Positions 17,642 to 26,132 of a stretch of DNA of 64,000 nucleotides are shown here, piece by piece. The notes under the pieces are model-generated. The model was not told the DNA's origin. It was given only the letters and a program-made list of their open reading frames with translations, and did not search any database. The position numbers were made by a program, and so were the translations under genes. How positions within the stretch are numbered: the stretch's first letter is position 1; each line of letters starts with the position of its first letter. Source of the DNA: Streptomyces sp. MMG1121 (GTDB taxonomy: Bacteria; Actinomycetota; Actinomycetes; Streptomycetales; Streptomycetaceae); assembly GCF_001280015.1 (NCBI RefSeq), contig NZ_LGDV01000118.1, positions 62,001-126,000 on the forward strand. Direction: 5' to 3'.

Positions 17642-18487
17642 TCACACGTACTCGGCGTACGCGTCCAGCACGCCCAGCACCTCCGCCTCCCCCGCCGACG
17701 GCAGTTGCAGCACCACCTCCTCGATGCCCAGCTCGGCATAGTGCGCGAGCTTGCCCGGGGCCGGCAGGACCGCGTACGGGACGACCTGGAGCGCGGCCGG
17801 GTCGCGGCCCGCGTCCGCCCAGGCCGAGCGCAGCACCGGCAGGGACTCGGAAAGGCCCCGGCCGCCGATCGGCAGCCAGCCGTCGGCGTACTCGGCGATG
17901 TGGGCGAACAGCTTCGGCCCGGCGGCGCCACCGACGAGGGTGCGCGGACCGACGACCCGGCCCCGCGGCTTCTGTACCGGCTTGGGGTGGGCGTGGCCGG
18001 CCCGGACGCCTCCGAACTCGCCCGCGTAGGACGTCGGTTCCGCGGACCACAGGGCCTGCATCAGCCGCACCCGGTCACGGACCAGCTCCCGGCGGGTGCG
18101 CCAGTCGACCCCGTGGTCGGCGGCCTCCTCGACGTTCCAGCCGTAGCCGAGGCCGAGCGTGAAGCGGCCGTCGGAGAGGTGGTCGAGGGTGGCGATCTGC
18201 TTGGCGAGGGCGATGGGGTCGTGCTGGGCGACCAGGGTGACGCCCGTACCGAGGCCGAGGCGCCCGGTCACGGCCGCGGCCTGGCCCAGGGCGACGAAGG
18301 GGTCGAGGGTGCGGCCGTACTCGCGGGGCAGGTCGCCGCCGGCCGGGTACGGGGTGGTCCGCTCGACGGGGATGTGGGTGTGCTCGGGCAGATAGAGACC
18401 GGCGTAGCCGCGCTGTTCGAGTTCGCGGGCGAGCCGTACCGGCGCGATGGTCTCGTCGGTGAGGAAGATGGTGACGGCGATACGCAT
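17642..18487 (-). CDS. LLM-class, probably F420-dependent oxidoreductase
   Basis: This 281-residue luciferase-like TIM-barrel flavoenzyme has the pattern RLGLGTGVTLVAQHDPIALAKQIATLDHLSDGRFTLGLGYGW, characteristic of actinobacterial F420-dependent members. The Met at 18487 starts the core (MRIAVTIF), and an upstream in-frame ATG at 18523 is less likely. It lies just upstream of fbiC on the same strand (87 bp), which supports F420 use. A CCGAC/GTCGG palindrome lies 38 bp upstream of the chosen start. The substrate is unknown. Confidence 0.85.
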   Translation of the reverse strand: MRIAVTIFLTDETIAPVRLARELEQRGYAGLYLPEHTHIPVERTTPYPAGGDLPREYGRTLDPFVALGQAAAVTGRLGLGTGVTLVAQHDPIALAKQIATLDHLSDGRFTLGLGYGWNVEEAADHGVDWRTRRELVRDRVRLMQALWSAEPTSYAGEFGGVRAGHAHPKPVQKPRGRVVGPRTLVGGAAGPKLFAHIAEYADGWLPIGGRGLSESLPVLRSAWADAGRDPAALQVVPYAVLPAPGKLAHYAELGIEEVVLQLPSAGEAEVLGVLDAYAEYV

Positions 18488-18524
18488 GTCCCATCTGTAC
18501 CGGGCCGGAATCCACGTGTCCATA

Positions 18525-18536
18525 CCGACTGGTCGG
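18525..18536. promoter_or_regulatory. CCGAC-TG-GTCGG palindrome upstream of LLM gene
   Basis: This perfect inverted repeat, CCGACTGGTCGG, is of the shape used by many TetR-family regulators. It lies between the LLM oxidoreductase (start 18487, minus) and the PHP hydrolase (start 18647, plus). No cognate regulator is adjacent. Confidence 0.35.
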
Positions 18537-18646
18537 CATTACTCGGCCCCCGCATGGGAATGTCGCGCGCATGACATACAGTCGTACGCCAACCCCCGTC
18601 CGCCAACCCCTTCCCCTTTCACGGGAGTTCACACCGGGACAGGAGC

Positions 18647-20173
18647 ATGGCCACCATGTGTGACGACACGCACGGTCAGGCCCAGGGAATCGGCAGACGC
18701 GCGCTGTTCGTGACGGGCGCCGCCGCTGCCCTTACGTTGGGAAGCGTGAGCTTCGCAGCGGCGGACGGTCAGCGCCAGGAGACCCGGACGGCCGGCGGCA
18801 CGCTGCCGCCCGGCTCCCCCGACTTCGTGTACGTACCGGTCGAAGTCCCCTCCGGCGTCCAGGAGATCAAGGTCTCCTACACCTACGACAAGCCCTCGGT
18901 CCCGGCCGGCACCCAGGGCAACGCGCTCGACATCGGCCTCTTCGACGAGCACGGCACCGAACTGGGCGGCCGGGGCTTCCGTGGCTGGTCGGGCGGGGCG
19001 CGTACCGAATTCTTCGTCCGGGCCGACGACGCGACCCCCGGGTACATCCCGGGCCCGGTGCGGGAGGGCACCTGGTACGTCGCGCTGGGCCCCTACACGG
19101 TGGCGCCACAGGGGCTGACGTACGAGCTGACGATCACCCTGACCTACGGCCGGGCGGGCGAGACCCCGCGGCCGGTGTATCCGCCGTCGCGGGCGAGGGG
19201 CCGGGGCCGGGCCTGGTACCGGGGCGACTGTCATCTGCACTCCTGGTACTCCGACGGCCGCCGGACCCCGGCCCAGATCGCGGCCCTCGCGCGGGCGGCG
19301 GGCCTGGACTTCATCAACTCCTCGGACCACAACACCCACTCCTCGCACCCGCACTGGGCGGACCAGGCGGGCGACGACCTGCTGATCATGCTCGGCGAGG
19401 AGATCACGACCCGCAACGGCCACGTGGTGGCGCTCGGCACCGAGCCCGGCACGTTCGTGGACTGGCGCTACCGCGCCCGGGACAACCGCTGGGCCCGCTT
19501 CGCCCGGGACGTCCGACGCGCCGGCGGCCTGGTCGTCCCCGCCCACCCGCACGCCACCTGCGTCGGCTGCGGCTGGAAGTTCGGCTTCGCCGAGGCGGAC
19601 GCCGTGGAGGTGTGGAACGGCCCGTACACGCCTGACGACGAGGCGACGCTGGCCGAGTGGGACAACACCCTCGTCGCCGCCGTACGGCAGGGACGGGCCT
19701 GGCTCCCGGCGATGGGCAACAGCGACGCCCACCGCGACCCGGACGCGGTCGGCATGCCCCAGACGGTCGTCCTCGCCGACGACCTGACCCGGGAGGCGAT
19801 CCAGGCCGGCATCCGCGCCGGACGCTCGTACGTGGCCGAGTCCAAGAACGTCACCCTCGGCTTCAGCGTGACGGGCGGGCGCGGGCAGCGGGCGGGCATC
19901 GGCGAGCGGCTGGAGGTGGCCGCCGACACGCCGGTGACCGTACGGCTGGAGGTCTCGGGCGCCCCGCGCTGCTCGGTGCGGTTCGTCACCGACCAGGGGG
20001 TGCTGTACACCAGCGATCCGCTGCCGGTGTCGGGCGCGGGCACCTTCGAGTGGCGTACGACGCCCGCCTACGCGGCGTACGTGCGCGCCGAGGTGCGGCA
20101 CGAGACGGCGCTCGGGCCGGTGCCGGGGGCACTGGCCGCCTTCACCAACCCCGTCTTCCTCGGGGCTACTTGA
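18647..20173 (+). CDS. CehA/McbA-family metallohydrolase with PHP domain, Tat-exported
   Basis: The product has 508 residues. The N-terminus carries GRRALFVTGAAAAL, a twin-arginine-type signal. After a beta-sandwich region (~40-190), a PHP domain begins with the metal motif GDCHLHSWYSDGRRTP and continues with SSDHNTHSSH. Related proteins include the carbamate hydrolases CehA and McbA, but the natural substrate here is not inferable. An ATG at 18656 is a competing start with better spacing from GGAG. The gene overlaps the convergent padR gene by 8 bp. Confidence 0.85.
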   Translation: MATMCDDTHGQAQGIGRRALFVTGAAAALTLGSVSFAAADGQRQETRTAGGTLPPGSPDFVYVPVEVPSGVQEIKVSYTYDKPSVPAGTQGNALDIGLFDEHGTELGGRGFRGWSGGARTEFFVRADDATPGYIPGPVREGTWYVALGPYTVAPQGLTYELTITLTYGRAGETPRPVYPPSRARGRGRAWYRGDCHLHSWYSDGRRTPAQIAALARAAGLDFINSSDHNTHSSHPHWADQAGDDLLIMLGEEITTRNGHVVALGTEPGTFVDWRYRARDNRWARFARDVRRAGGLVVPAHPHATCVGCGWKFGFAEADAVEVWNGPYTPDDEATLAEWDNTLVAAVRQGRAWLPAMGNSDAHRDPDAVGMPQTVVLADDLTREAIQAGIRAGRSYVAESKNVTLGFSVTGGRGQRAGIGERLEVAADTPVTVRLEVSGAPRCSVRFVTDQGVLYTSDPLPVSGAGTFEWRTTPAYAAYVRAEVRHETALGPVPGALAAFTNPVFLGAT

Positions 20174-20678
20174 TCTGCTGCGCCGCCCACTCGGCCCACT
20201 CCCGCCGCATCGCGTTGAAGCGCAGACCGTACTCCAGGGCGATGCGGCCGTGGACCGAGAGACTGCCGTCGCTCCAGTCGATGGAGTCGTGCAGCCGACG
20301 CAGCTGGTCGTATCCCGACTGGGACATGTCCATCAGCTCGGTCAGATAGGCGCGCGCCTGCTCGGGCGGCAGCACGCCGAGGAAGAAGACGCGCAGCAGG
20401 ACGTCGCTGCGCGTGACGGGCTGGGGCGCGACCTCGGTCAGCCAGTGGCGCAGCTCCGCCATGCCCTCGTCGGTGATCTCGTACTCCTTGCGGCCGCGCG
20501 GGCCCTCGGCGGCCACCGTGATCAGCCCGGAGCCGGCCAGCTTGGTCAGCTCGGTGTAGATCTGGCTCTGGGTCGCCGGCCAGACGTTGGCCAATGAGGT
20601 CTCGAACGTCTTCAGCAGGTCGTAGCCGCTGGCGCGGCGGTCCGAGAGCAGACCGAGCAGTGCGTGTTTGAGGCTCAT
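20166..20678 (-). CDS. PadR-family transcriptional regulator
   Basis: The product has 170 residues. The N-terminal winged helix (MSLKHALLGLLSDRRASGYDLLKTFE...QIYTELTKLAGSGLITV) is diagnostic of PadR, followed by a C-terminal coiled-coil/dimer domain (Vir_act_alpha_C-like). It is divergent from a membrane protein and carotenoid oxygenase operon, with two copies of TTGACATGTCGAA in the gap. It is therefore inferred to repress itself and that operon. Confidence 0.92.
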   Translation of the reverse strand: MSLKHALLGLLSDRRASGYDLLKTFETSLANVWPATQSQIYTELTKLAGSGLITVAAEGPRGRKEYEITDEGMAELRHWLTEVAPQPVTRSDVLLRVFFLGVLPPEQARAYLTELMDMSQSGYDQLRRLHDSIDWSDGSLSVHGRIALEYGLRFNAMRREWAEWAAQQIK

Positions 20679-20700
20679 GCCCCCACCCTACCTTCCAGTG

Positions 20701-20742
20701 TTGACATGTCGAACTTCGACCTTCTACTTTTGACATGTCGAA
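20701..20742. promoter_or_regulatory. PadR operator pair and overlapping promoter
   Basis: TTGACATGTCGAA occurs identically at 20701-20713 and 20730-20742 (29 bp apart); each contains the perfect palindrome GACATGTC. TTGACA of the first copy is a consensus -35, and TACTTT (20725-20730, 18-bp spacer) is a plausible -10 for the plus-strand operon. A bound repressor would cover both. Confidence 0.65.
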
Positions 20743-20779
20743 ACAGGAATTCGGAACTCTGACCGACCGGGGGAATCCC

Positions 20780-21352
20780 ATGTCCTACCTGCGCACCTTC
20801 CTGCCGTGGATCGTCTTCGCCGCCGTCCCGTCGGGTGACTGGCAGTGGGGCTCCCTGGCCGCCCTGGCGGTGGCCGTGGTCCTCATCGCCCAGCAGAGGC
20901 GGGCCGGGGCCGGCTTCGACGCCCTGGTCATCGAGGCCGGCTCGGCGGTCTTCTTCGCGGTCCTCGCGGCCATCGCCTTCACCGACCCGCACTCGGGCGT
21001 GCACGACTACTCCGCCGCCCTCTCCTCCGGCACCCTCGCCGTCATCGCCGCAGCGTCCCTGGCCGTCGGCAGGCCCTTCACCCTGGGCATCGCCAAGCGC
21101 ACCACCCCGCGCGAGTACTGGACCATGAAGCCGTTCGTCCGGACCAACGTGATCATCACCGCCGTATGGACCGCCGCGTTCGCCGTCACGGCCGTCGCCC
21201 TCGCCGTCCTGGACCACGCCGGGCACGCCCACACCATGCCCGCGACCCTCGTCCAGATCGCCGGCTTCGTCGTCCCGATGGTCTTCACCGTCCGCTACGT
21301 CGCCCACGTCCAGGCAAAGGCCCGGGCCGCCGCCGGACACGTCGCCCGATGA
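20780..21352 (+). CDS. membrane protein
   Basis: The product has 190 residues with about six hydrophobic stretches. The ATG at 20780 follows GGGGGAAT, and the in-frame upstream ATG (20735) lies inside the operator. I do not recognise a family. It is translationally coupled to the carotenoid oxygenase gene (ATGA overlap at 21349-21352) and is probably under PadR control. Confidence 0.75.
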   Translation: MSYLRTFLPWIVFAAVPSGDWQWGSLAALAVAVVLIAQQRRAGAGFDALVIEAGSAVFFAVLAAIAFTDPHSGVHDYSAALSSGTLAVIAAASLAVGRPFTLGIAKRTTPREYWTMKPFVRTNVIITAVWTAAFAVTAVALAVLDHAGHAHTMPATLVQIAGFVVPMVFTVRYVAHVQAKARAAAGHVAR

Positions 21353-22707
21353 CCACCGCGCCCCGGCACCTGTCCGGCAACTACGCCCCGGTCACCGAGG
21401 AACTCACCGCGCACGACCTGCCGGTGACCGGCACCATTCCGCCCGAGCTGACCGGCTGGTATCTGCGCAACGGCCCGAACCCGGCCGACGCCGCCTCCGG
21501 ACACTGGTTCTTCGGCGACGGCATGGTCCACGGGGTGCGCCTGGAGGGCGGGCGGGCCGCCTCCTACCGCAACCGCTGGGTGCGCACCGGCCAACTCACC
21601 GGAGCGGCACGGCTGTACGACGACCGGGGCCGCCGCGACCTCGCCGCCGGCCCCGCCAACACCCACGTCGTCCGGCACGCGGGCCGCACCCTCGCCCTGG
21701 TCGAGACCGCCCTGCCCCACGAGCTGACCCCCGACCTGGGCACCAAGGGCCCGTACGACTTCGACGGCCGCCTCACCACCGCGATGACCGCCCACCCGAA
21801 AACCTGCTCGACCACCGGCGAACTGCACTTCTTCGGCTACGGCATGCTGGAGTCCACCCACCTCACCTACCACCGGGCCGACGCCACCGGCGAGTTGGTG
21901 CTCAGCAGACCGATCGAGGTGCCGGGCCCGACCATGCTGCACGACTTCGCGCTCACCGCCGGGCACGTCGTCTTCATGGACCTGCCGGTCGTCTTCGACG
22001 CCGGACTCGCCCTGGCCGGCGGCACGATGCCGTACCGCTGGGACGACGGCTACGGCGCCCGGCTCGGCGTGCTGCGCCGCGCCGACCCGCACGGCGAGGT
22101 CCGCTGGTTCGGGGTCGACCCCTGCTACGTCTTCCACATCCTCAACGCCCACGACGCGCCGGACGGCACCCTCGTGCTGCACGTGATGCGCTACCCGGAG
22201 CTGTGGCGGCGTAAGGCGGACGGCGGCACCCGGCCGACGCGGGCCGTGCTGTGGAAGTGGACCGTCGACCCGGCCACCGGCACGGTCCACGAGGAGCAGT
22301 GCGACGACCGGCCGGGCGAGTTCCCGCGCGTCGACGACCGGCTGACCGGCCTCGCCGCCGGACACGGGCACCTGACGAGCGGCACCTCGCTGGTCCGCTA
22401 CGACCTGTCCTCCGCCGTCGCCACCGCGCACGACTTCGGCCCCGGCCGCACCCCCGGCGAGGCCGCCTTCGCTCCCGCCGACGACACACCGGGCGGCCCC
22501 GGCTGGCTCCTCACCTACGTGTACGACGCCGCCACCGACCGCAGCGACCTGGTCGTGCTGGCCGCCGACGACCTCGCGGCGGCGCCGGTCGCCACGATCC
22601 ATCTGCCCGCCCGGGTGCCGTTCGGCTTCCACGGCAACTGGCTGGCGGACCGGGCGCTTCGGCGCACGACGCCCGGCGGATCGCGCGGCCCGGCGGAAGC
22701 GGGATGA
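21349..22707 (+). CDS. carotenoid oxygenase family protein
   Basis: This 452-residue seven-bladed beta-propeller non-haem iron enzyme is of the carotenoid/stilbene cleavage family. Features are the N-terminal GNYAPV...LTGWYLRNGPNP...HWFFGDGMVHGV pattern and iron-ligand His candidates in TAHPKT, MLHDFA, FHILNAHD and GFHGNW, the usual four-His set. It probably cleaves a polyene or aromatic alkene with O2. It is coupled to the preceding membrane protein. A short hairpin follows the stop. Confidence 0.9.
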   Translation: MTTAPRHLSGNYAPVTEELTAHDLPVTGTIPPELTGWYLRNGPNPADAASGHWFFGDGMVHGVRLEGGRAASYRNRWVRTGQLTGAARLYDDRGRRDLAAGPANTHVVRHAGRTLALVETALPHELTPDLGTKGPYDFDGRLTTAMTAHPKTCSTTGELHFFGYGMLESTHLTYHRADATGELVLSRPIEVPGPTMLHDFALTAGHVVFMDLPVVFDAGLALAGGTMPYRWDDGYGARLGVLRRADPHGEVRWFGVDPCYVFHILNAHDAPDGTLVLHVMRYPELWRRKADGGTRPTRAVLWKWTVDPATGTVHEEQCDDRPGEFPRVDDRLTGLAAGHGHLTSGTSLVRYDLSSAVATAHDFGPGRTPGEAAFAPADDTPGGPGWLLTYVYDAATDRSDLVVLAADDLAAAPVATIHLPARVPFGFHGNWLADRALRRTTPGGSRGPAEAG

Positions 22708-22724
22708 CCCGATGGCGCATCGGG
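22708..22724 (+). terminator. short hairpin after the carotenoid oxygenase
   Basis: CCCGATG-GCG-CATCGGG is a perfect 7-bp stem starting directly after the stop codon. There is no U-tract, as is usual in Streptomyces. Confidence 0.5.
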
Positions 22725-22887
22725 GCAGCGGCGGGTGCGCCTCCAGGGCGGTCTCGTCGGACCCGCAGGCCCGCGCGGACCGCCACAGGGCACTCGGTGC
22801 GTCTTCCGGTGCGTCTTCGAAGGCCGCACGTGCCCACTGCGCGGGCGGAGGAATCGCGCCCCCTCCGCCGTGCGGGCGCTCCCCGCA

Positions 22888-23283
22888 CTAGGCGGTGCCT
22901 TCGCGCGTGGCGCGGCGCCGGGCGACGATCTCGGCCACCGCCTCCAGCCAGCGGGCGGCGCGGGTCTCGGCCTCCGCGGTGGTCGCGGTCTGCGCGGCGC
23001 CGGTCAGCCAGTCCCGCAGGAGTTCGGCGGGCGCTGGGGACGGCAGCGGCTCTCGCAACGCCGCCGCGTAGGCCAGACCGCCGGCCCGGACGATCTCGGC
23101 GACGAACACCAGCGAGCGCGGCACGACGCCGAGCCGGTCGAGGGTGACCGCGGCGGCGATGGCGCCGTCGCCGAACAGGGCCGTGCGGAAGGCGTCCTGG
23201 GCCAGGCCGTAGCGCAGCAGCAGGGTGACGTCGGTGGCGGCCAGCACCTCGTCGTCGGTGCGGCTGTCGGGGGCTGGGGACAT
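22888..23283 (-). CDS. small helical hypothetical protein next to peptidase
   Basis: The product has 131 residues, predicted all-helical, rich in Ala and Leu, without a signal or known motif. The ATG at 23283 is preceded by GCGAGG; an upstream ATG (23310) is less likely. It lies 64 bp downstream of the cysteine peptidase on the same strand, so it could be the third gene of that unit, for example an immunity or chaperone protein. That is only a positional inference. Confidence 0.5.
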   Translation of the reverse strand: MSPAPDSRTDDEVLAATDVTLLLRYGLAQDAFRTALFGDGAIAAAVTLDRLGVVPRSLVFVAEIVRAGGLAYAAALREPLPSPAPAELLRDWLTGAAQTATTAEAETRAARWLEAVAEIVARRRATREGTA

Positions 23284-23347
23284 GAGGGCCTCGCTTGCGG
23301 TCCGGGGCACTGGTTCAGCGGACGGTGACGGTCACGACGTACAAGCC

Positions 23348-24976
23348 TCAGCCCTGGGGCAGGTGGACCTCGTAGGCGTCGGCATAGTCATGGTCACTGG
23401 CCTTCGCCATGCCCCCGTTGACGAAGTCGTTCTCGCTGACCCAGGTGGTCTTGCCCCACGGGTTGTAGATCTCCAGCTTGTCGCCCTGCTGGCCGACGAT
23501 CATCATGGCGTGCGCGACCGGCCTGCCGGTCTCGTCCTGTCCCTGGACGCCGATGGGCACCGGCTTGCCGTCCGCCACCGCCTTCTCGATCTGCGGCAGG
23601 ACGTCGCGCCGCGAATCGGGGTCCGGGACCTCCCGCCTCTCGTAGGAGCTGCCGGTCTCCGGGCTGATCTCCTTGTTGAAGACCTCGGTCCTGCCCTTCT
23701 GGCGCATGCCGTCGGCACCGCCGTGCCCCTCCTGGTGCACCCGGTTCTGCTCGGCCACCAGGCGCCGCCGGAAGGCGTCCGGGTCGTTCTCCTGGCCGCT
23801 GGGGCCGCCGGTGAGGGAGAGGGCGTAGACGGGATCGACCAGGGCGCGGGCGGTGACGGTGGAGGAGGCGACGCAGGTGTTCCCCTGCCCGTCTCCGCCC
23901 TGGGCCCACTCCTGGCCCTCGAAGTCCTGCAGCTGCGTGTTCAGGTTGGCGCCGCTGACGGGGTTCGTCCCCTCGTCCCCCAGGCTGTCGCCGTCGGTGA
24001 CGATCGGCGTCAGATGCCGCTGCAGCCAGGCCGGGTCCTTGCCGTGGATCTTGCCGTCGAACGTCTGGATGTCGTCGACACCGTGGCCCGCGGCGAGGGC
24101 CTTCATCAGATACGCCTTCTCCTGCGGGGTCTTCGCGCCCGCCAGGAGCCGGTCCATCCGGGCCCGGTCGGCGGGCGGGAGCGCGTCCATGGCCCGGCCG
24201 GAGCGTTCCAGGTCGCCCGCCGTGAGGATCTCGTTGTAGTCGGGCGCGCCGGCCCTGCCGTCGGCGTCGGCGAGCATCATCCGGTCCACGGCGGACAGTT
24301 GTCCGGTGTGCATCTTCCCGGCGCGTGCCTCGGCCGCCCACTTGTTCAGGTCCCGGGCGGCGGCGCGGACGGCGTCGTCGGCGGTGACTGCCGCCTTGTG
24401 CATCAGGTCGACCCCGTCGGCGGCGAGGGTCCGGTCGGCGGCGAGGGCGGCCTTCTTCTCCTGTTTCTCCTGGTCGGTCTCGACGATGTCGCCGAGGTCG
24501 AAGAAGCTGTCCGGGGGGCCGAGCCTCTGCTGGGCCTGCCGCATCCTGGCGCGGCCGTCCGCGTCCTGCTTCTTCGCGGCGCCGAGCGCGTCGGCCAGCG
24601 CGTGCAGCGCCTTGGCGCCGCCCTGGAAGGCGTCGGCCATCCTGGTCGCGGCGCGGGCGGCGGCGGCCACGCCGTCGGAGGCGAGGACGGCGGTGTCGCC
24701 GACCCAGACCTCGGGCAGGCCCTTCCTGGCCACCCTGTTCGTGCGGTCGTGCAGGTCGCCGGCCTTGTCGACCTGGTCGCGGTAGCGCTTGCCGAGCGAT
24801 TCGAGCGTGGCCGTGTCGCCGACCGGCGCGCGGGCGAGGAGCGCGTCGTCGATCTGGTCCAGGAGATCGTTCTTGTCCGCGGCCCTGGGAATGCTCGTGC
24901 ACAGCCCGGCCAGCCAGGAGCGGCGGCCGGCCGGGGTGTCCAGGGCGCCCCAGGGGTTCAGGTCCAGGAATCCCAT
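23348..24976 (-). CDS. papain-like cysteine peptidase with helical N-terminus, putative type VII-linked effector
   Basis: The product has 542 residues. Residues ~1-300 are helical and charged, as in WXG/LXG-type secreted proteins, with no Sec signal. The C-terminal ~200 residues look like a C39/papain-like fold. The Cys is in GNTCVASSTVTARAL (near residue 366), followed by a long insertion. The His is in PVAHAMMIVGQQGDKLEIYNPWGKTTWVSENDF, where N-P-W-G fits the Asn-containing catalytic segment. It is 13 bp downstream of a WXG100-like gene. The function as a secreted toxin or wall-associated protease is inferred from this layout. Confidence 0.6.
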   Translation of the reverse strand: MGFLDLNPWGALDTPAGRRSWLAGLCTSIPRAADKNDLLDQIDDALLARAPVGDTATLESLGKRYRDQVDKAGDLHDRTNRVARKGLPEVWVGDTAVLASDGVAAAARAATRMADAFQGGAKALHALADALGAAKKQDADGRARMRQAQQRLGPPDSFFDLGDIVETDQEKQEKKAALAADRTLAADGVDLMHKAAVTADDAVRAAARDLNKWAAEARAGKMHTGQLSAVDRMMLADADGRAGAPDYNEILTAGDLERSGRAMDALPPADRARMDRLLAGAKTPQEKAYLMKALAAGHGVDDIQTFDGKIHGKDPAWLQRHLTPIVTDGDSLGDEGTNPVSGANLNTQLQDFEGQEWAQGGDGQGNTCVASSTVTARALVDPVYALSLTGGPSGQENDPDAFRRRLVAEQNRVHQEGHGGADGMRQKGRTEVFNKEISPETGSSYERREVPDPDSRRDVLPQIEKAVADGKPVPIGVQGQDETGRPVAHAMMIVGQQGDKLEIYNPWGKTTWVSENDFVNGGMAKASDHDYADAYEVHLPQG

Positions 24977-24989
24977 GACCGGGCCGCCC

Positions 24990-25400
24990 TCAGTACGTCC
25001 TCAGGACCGACGGACGGTCGGCGTGGACCGGCATGGTGGTGACGTACTCGTCCCCCACCGGCGTCGGCATCGTGGTCACTCCGTCGCCGCCGACGGTCAC
25101 GGACTCGGTCCGCGTCGCCACGGTGTGGTCGGAGCCGGCGTACGCGCCCTTGGCGAGGCGTACCCTGCCCGCGAGTTCGTGCAGCGCCGACCGCAGCGTA
25201 GACGCGTCGTCCAGCCAGGCCGCGGCGAACGCGTCGAACGCCGCCGCCGCCTCGGGGCCGCCCAGGGCGTCCCGCGCGCAACGCGCGTCGCGAAGGATCG
25301 CCTGGTGTATGTGTCCCGCGTCGTCGCCCGCACCGTCCAGTTCCGTCGCCTGCCCGGACACACCGGACCGGACCGTGTAACCGTCCGAAGACGTGCCCAT
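24990..25400 (-). CDS. WXG100/ESX-like small helical protein
   Basis: The product has 136 residues. The N-terminal ~90 residues form two amphipathic helices separated by a turn (FAAAWLDDASTLRSALHELAGRV), like WXG100-superfamily ESX substrates, although the exact W-x-G tripeptide is not present. A beta-prone tail follows. The ATG at 25400 follows GGGGGAG. It precedes the putative peptidase effector by 13 bp, the usual order for an ESX-type partner and effector. No secretion machinery is in the window. Confidence 0.55.
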   Translation of the reverse strand: MGTSSDGYTVRSGVSGQATELDGAGDDAGHIHQAILRDARCARDALGGPEAAAAFDAFAAAWLDDASTLRSALHELAGRVRLAKGAYAGSDHTVATRTESVTVGGDGVTTMPTPVGDEYVTTMPVHADRPSVLRTY

Positions 25401-25546
25401 CAGGCTCCCCCGTTGCACATGGATGACGACAGCCGTGGAGGCTAACACGCCCCGTCCGTGCCCCGGTTCGTGCCGCACCAGCCCCCTACACTGCTGCCAC
25501 GGCATCCACCCGAGATGCGCCCGGCACGGCACGGAGAGCAGGAGAG

Positions 25547-25942
25547 ATGGCAGGCCGCAGCGACCTCAAGCACCGCCTCGTGACCCGTTTCCAGCGGCAC
25601 CTCGCCAACCCGCTCAACCGGCGGCTGCCGTTCCAGGTCCTGCTGGAGACCACCGGCCGCAGCTCCGGCCTGCCCCGGCAGACGCCGGTCGGCGGGCGCC
25701 GGGTCGGCACGTCCTTCTGGCTGGTCTCCGAGTTCGGCCACGCGTCGCAGTACGTGCGCAACATCCAGGCCGACCCCAGGGTCCGCGTCCGTATCTCCGG
25801 CCGCTGGCACCACGGCACCGCGCACCTGCTGCCCGACGACGACCCGGTGGCCCGCCTGCGCACCCTGCCCCGCCTCAACAGCGTGGCGGTACGGGCCTTC
25901 GGCACGGACCTGCTGACGGTCCGGGTGGACCTGGAGGGGTGA
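25547..25942 (+). CDS. deazaflavin-dependent nitroreductase family protein (Ddn-like)
   Basis: This 131-residue F420-binding split-barrel protein has the family pattern LLETTGRSSGLPRQTPVGG...FWLVSEFGHASQYVRNIQADPRVRV. It is related to mycobacterial Ddn and F420-dependent quinone reductases. It is monocistronic. It fits with fbiC and several LLM enzymes nearby, but no physiological substrate can be named. Confidence 0.9.
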   Translation: MAGRSDLKHRLVTRFQRHLANPLNRRLPFQVLLETTGRSSGLPRQTPVGGRRVGTSFWLVSEFGHASQYVRNIQADPRVRVRISGRWHHGTAHLLPDDDPVARLRTLPRLNSVAVRAFGTDLLTVRVDLEG

Positions 25943-25943
25943 G

Positions 25944-25963
25944 CGCGGGAAACACCGCCCGCG
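25944..25963 (+). terminator. weak hairpin after Ddn-like gene
   Basis: CGCGGG (25944-25949) and CCCGCG (25958-25963) form a 6-bp stem right after the stop codon. Confidence 0.35.
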
Positions 25964-26074
25964 TGAAGCTCACCACCGCCCCTTCCGCCACGCGGCCGAC
26001 GACCCGTTGCGCGAGCCGGTGGGCATGGTCATCGGCCGGTTCAGCCACGGAGGTCTCTTCACCTGCTCGGCCGA

Positions 26075-26085
26075 CCCCCCCCCCC
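26075..26085. repeat. C11 homopolymer in the intergenic region
   Basis: Eleven consecutive C residues lie between the Ddn-like gene and the ALDH gene end, in a stretch without a clear gene. It may be a slippage site or an assembly-error hotspot. Confidence 0.8.
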
Positions 26086-26132
26086 GTCATCCGGCGTCGT
26101 TCTTCACCCGGTGAGCAGCCGGCGCCTGCCCC

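Noticed and set aside
14594..18574. 1326-codon plus-strand frame opposite fbiC and the LLM gene
   Set aside because: It is an antisense shadow of two recognisable minus-strand enzymes, with no domain in its translation.
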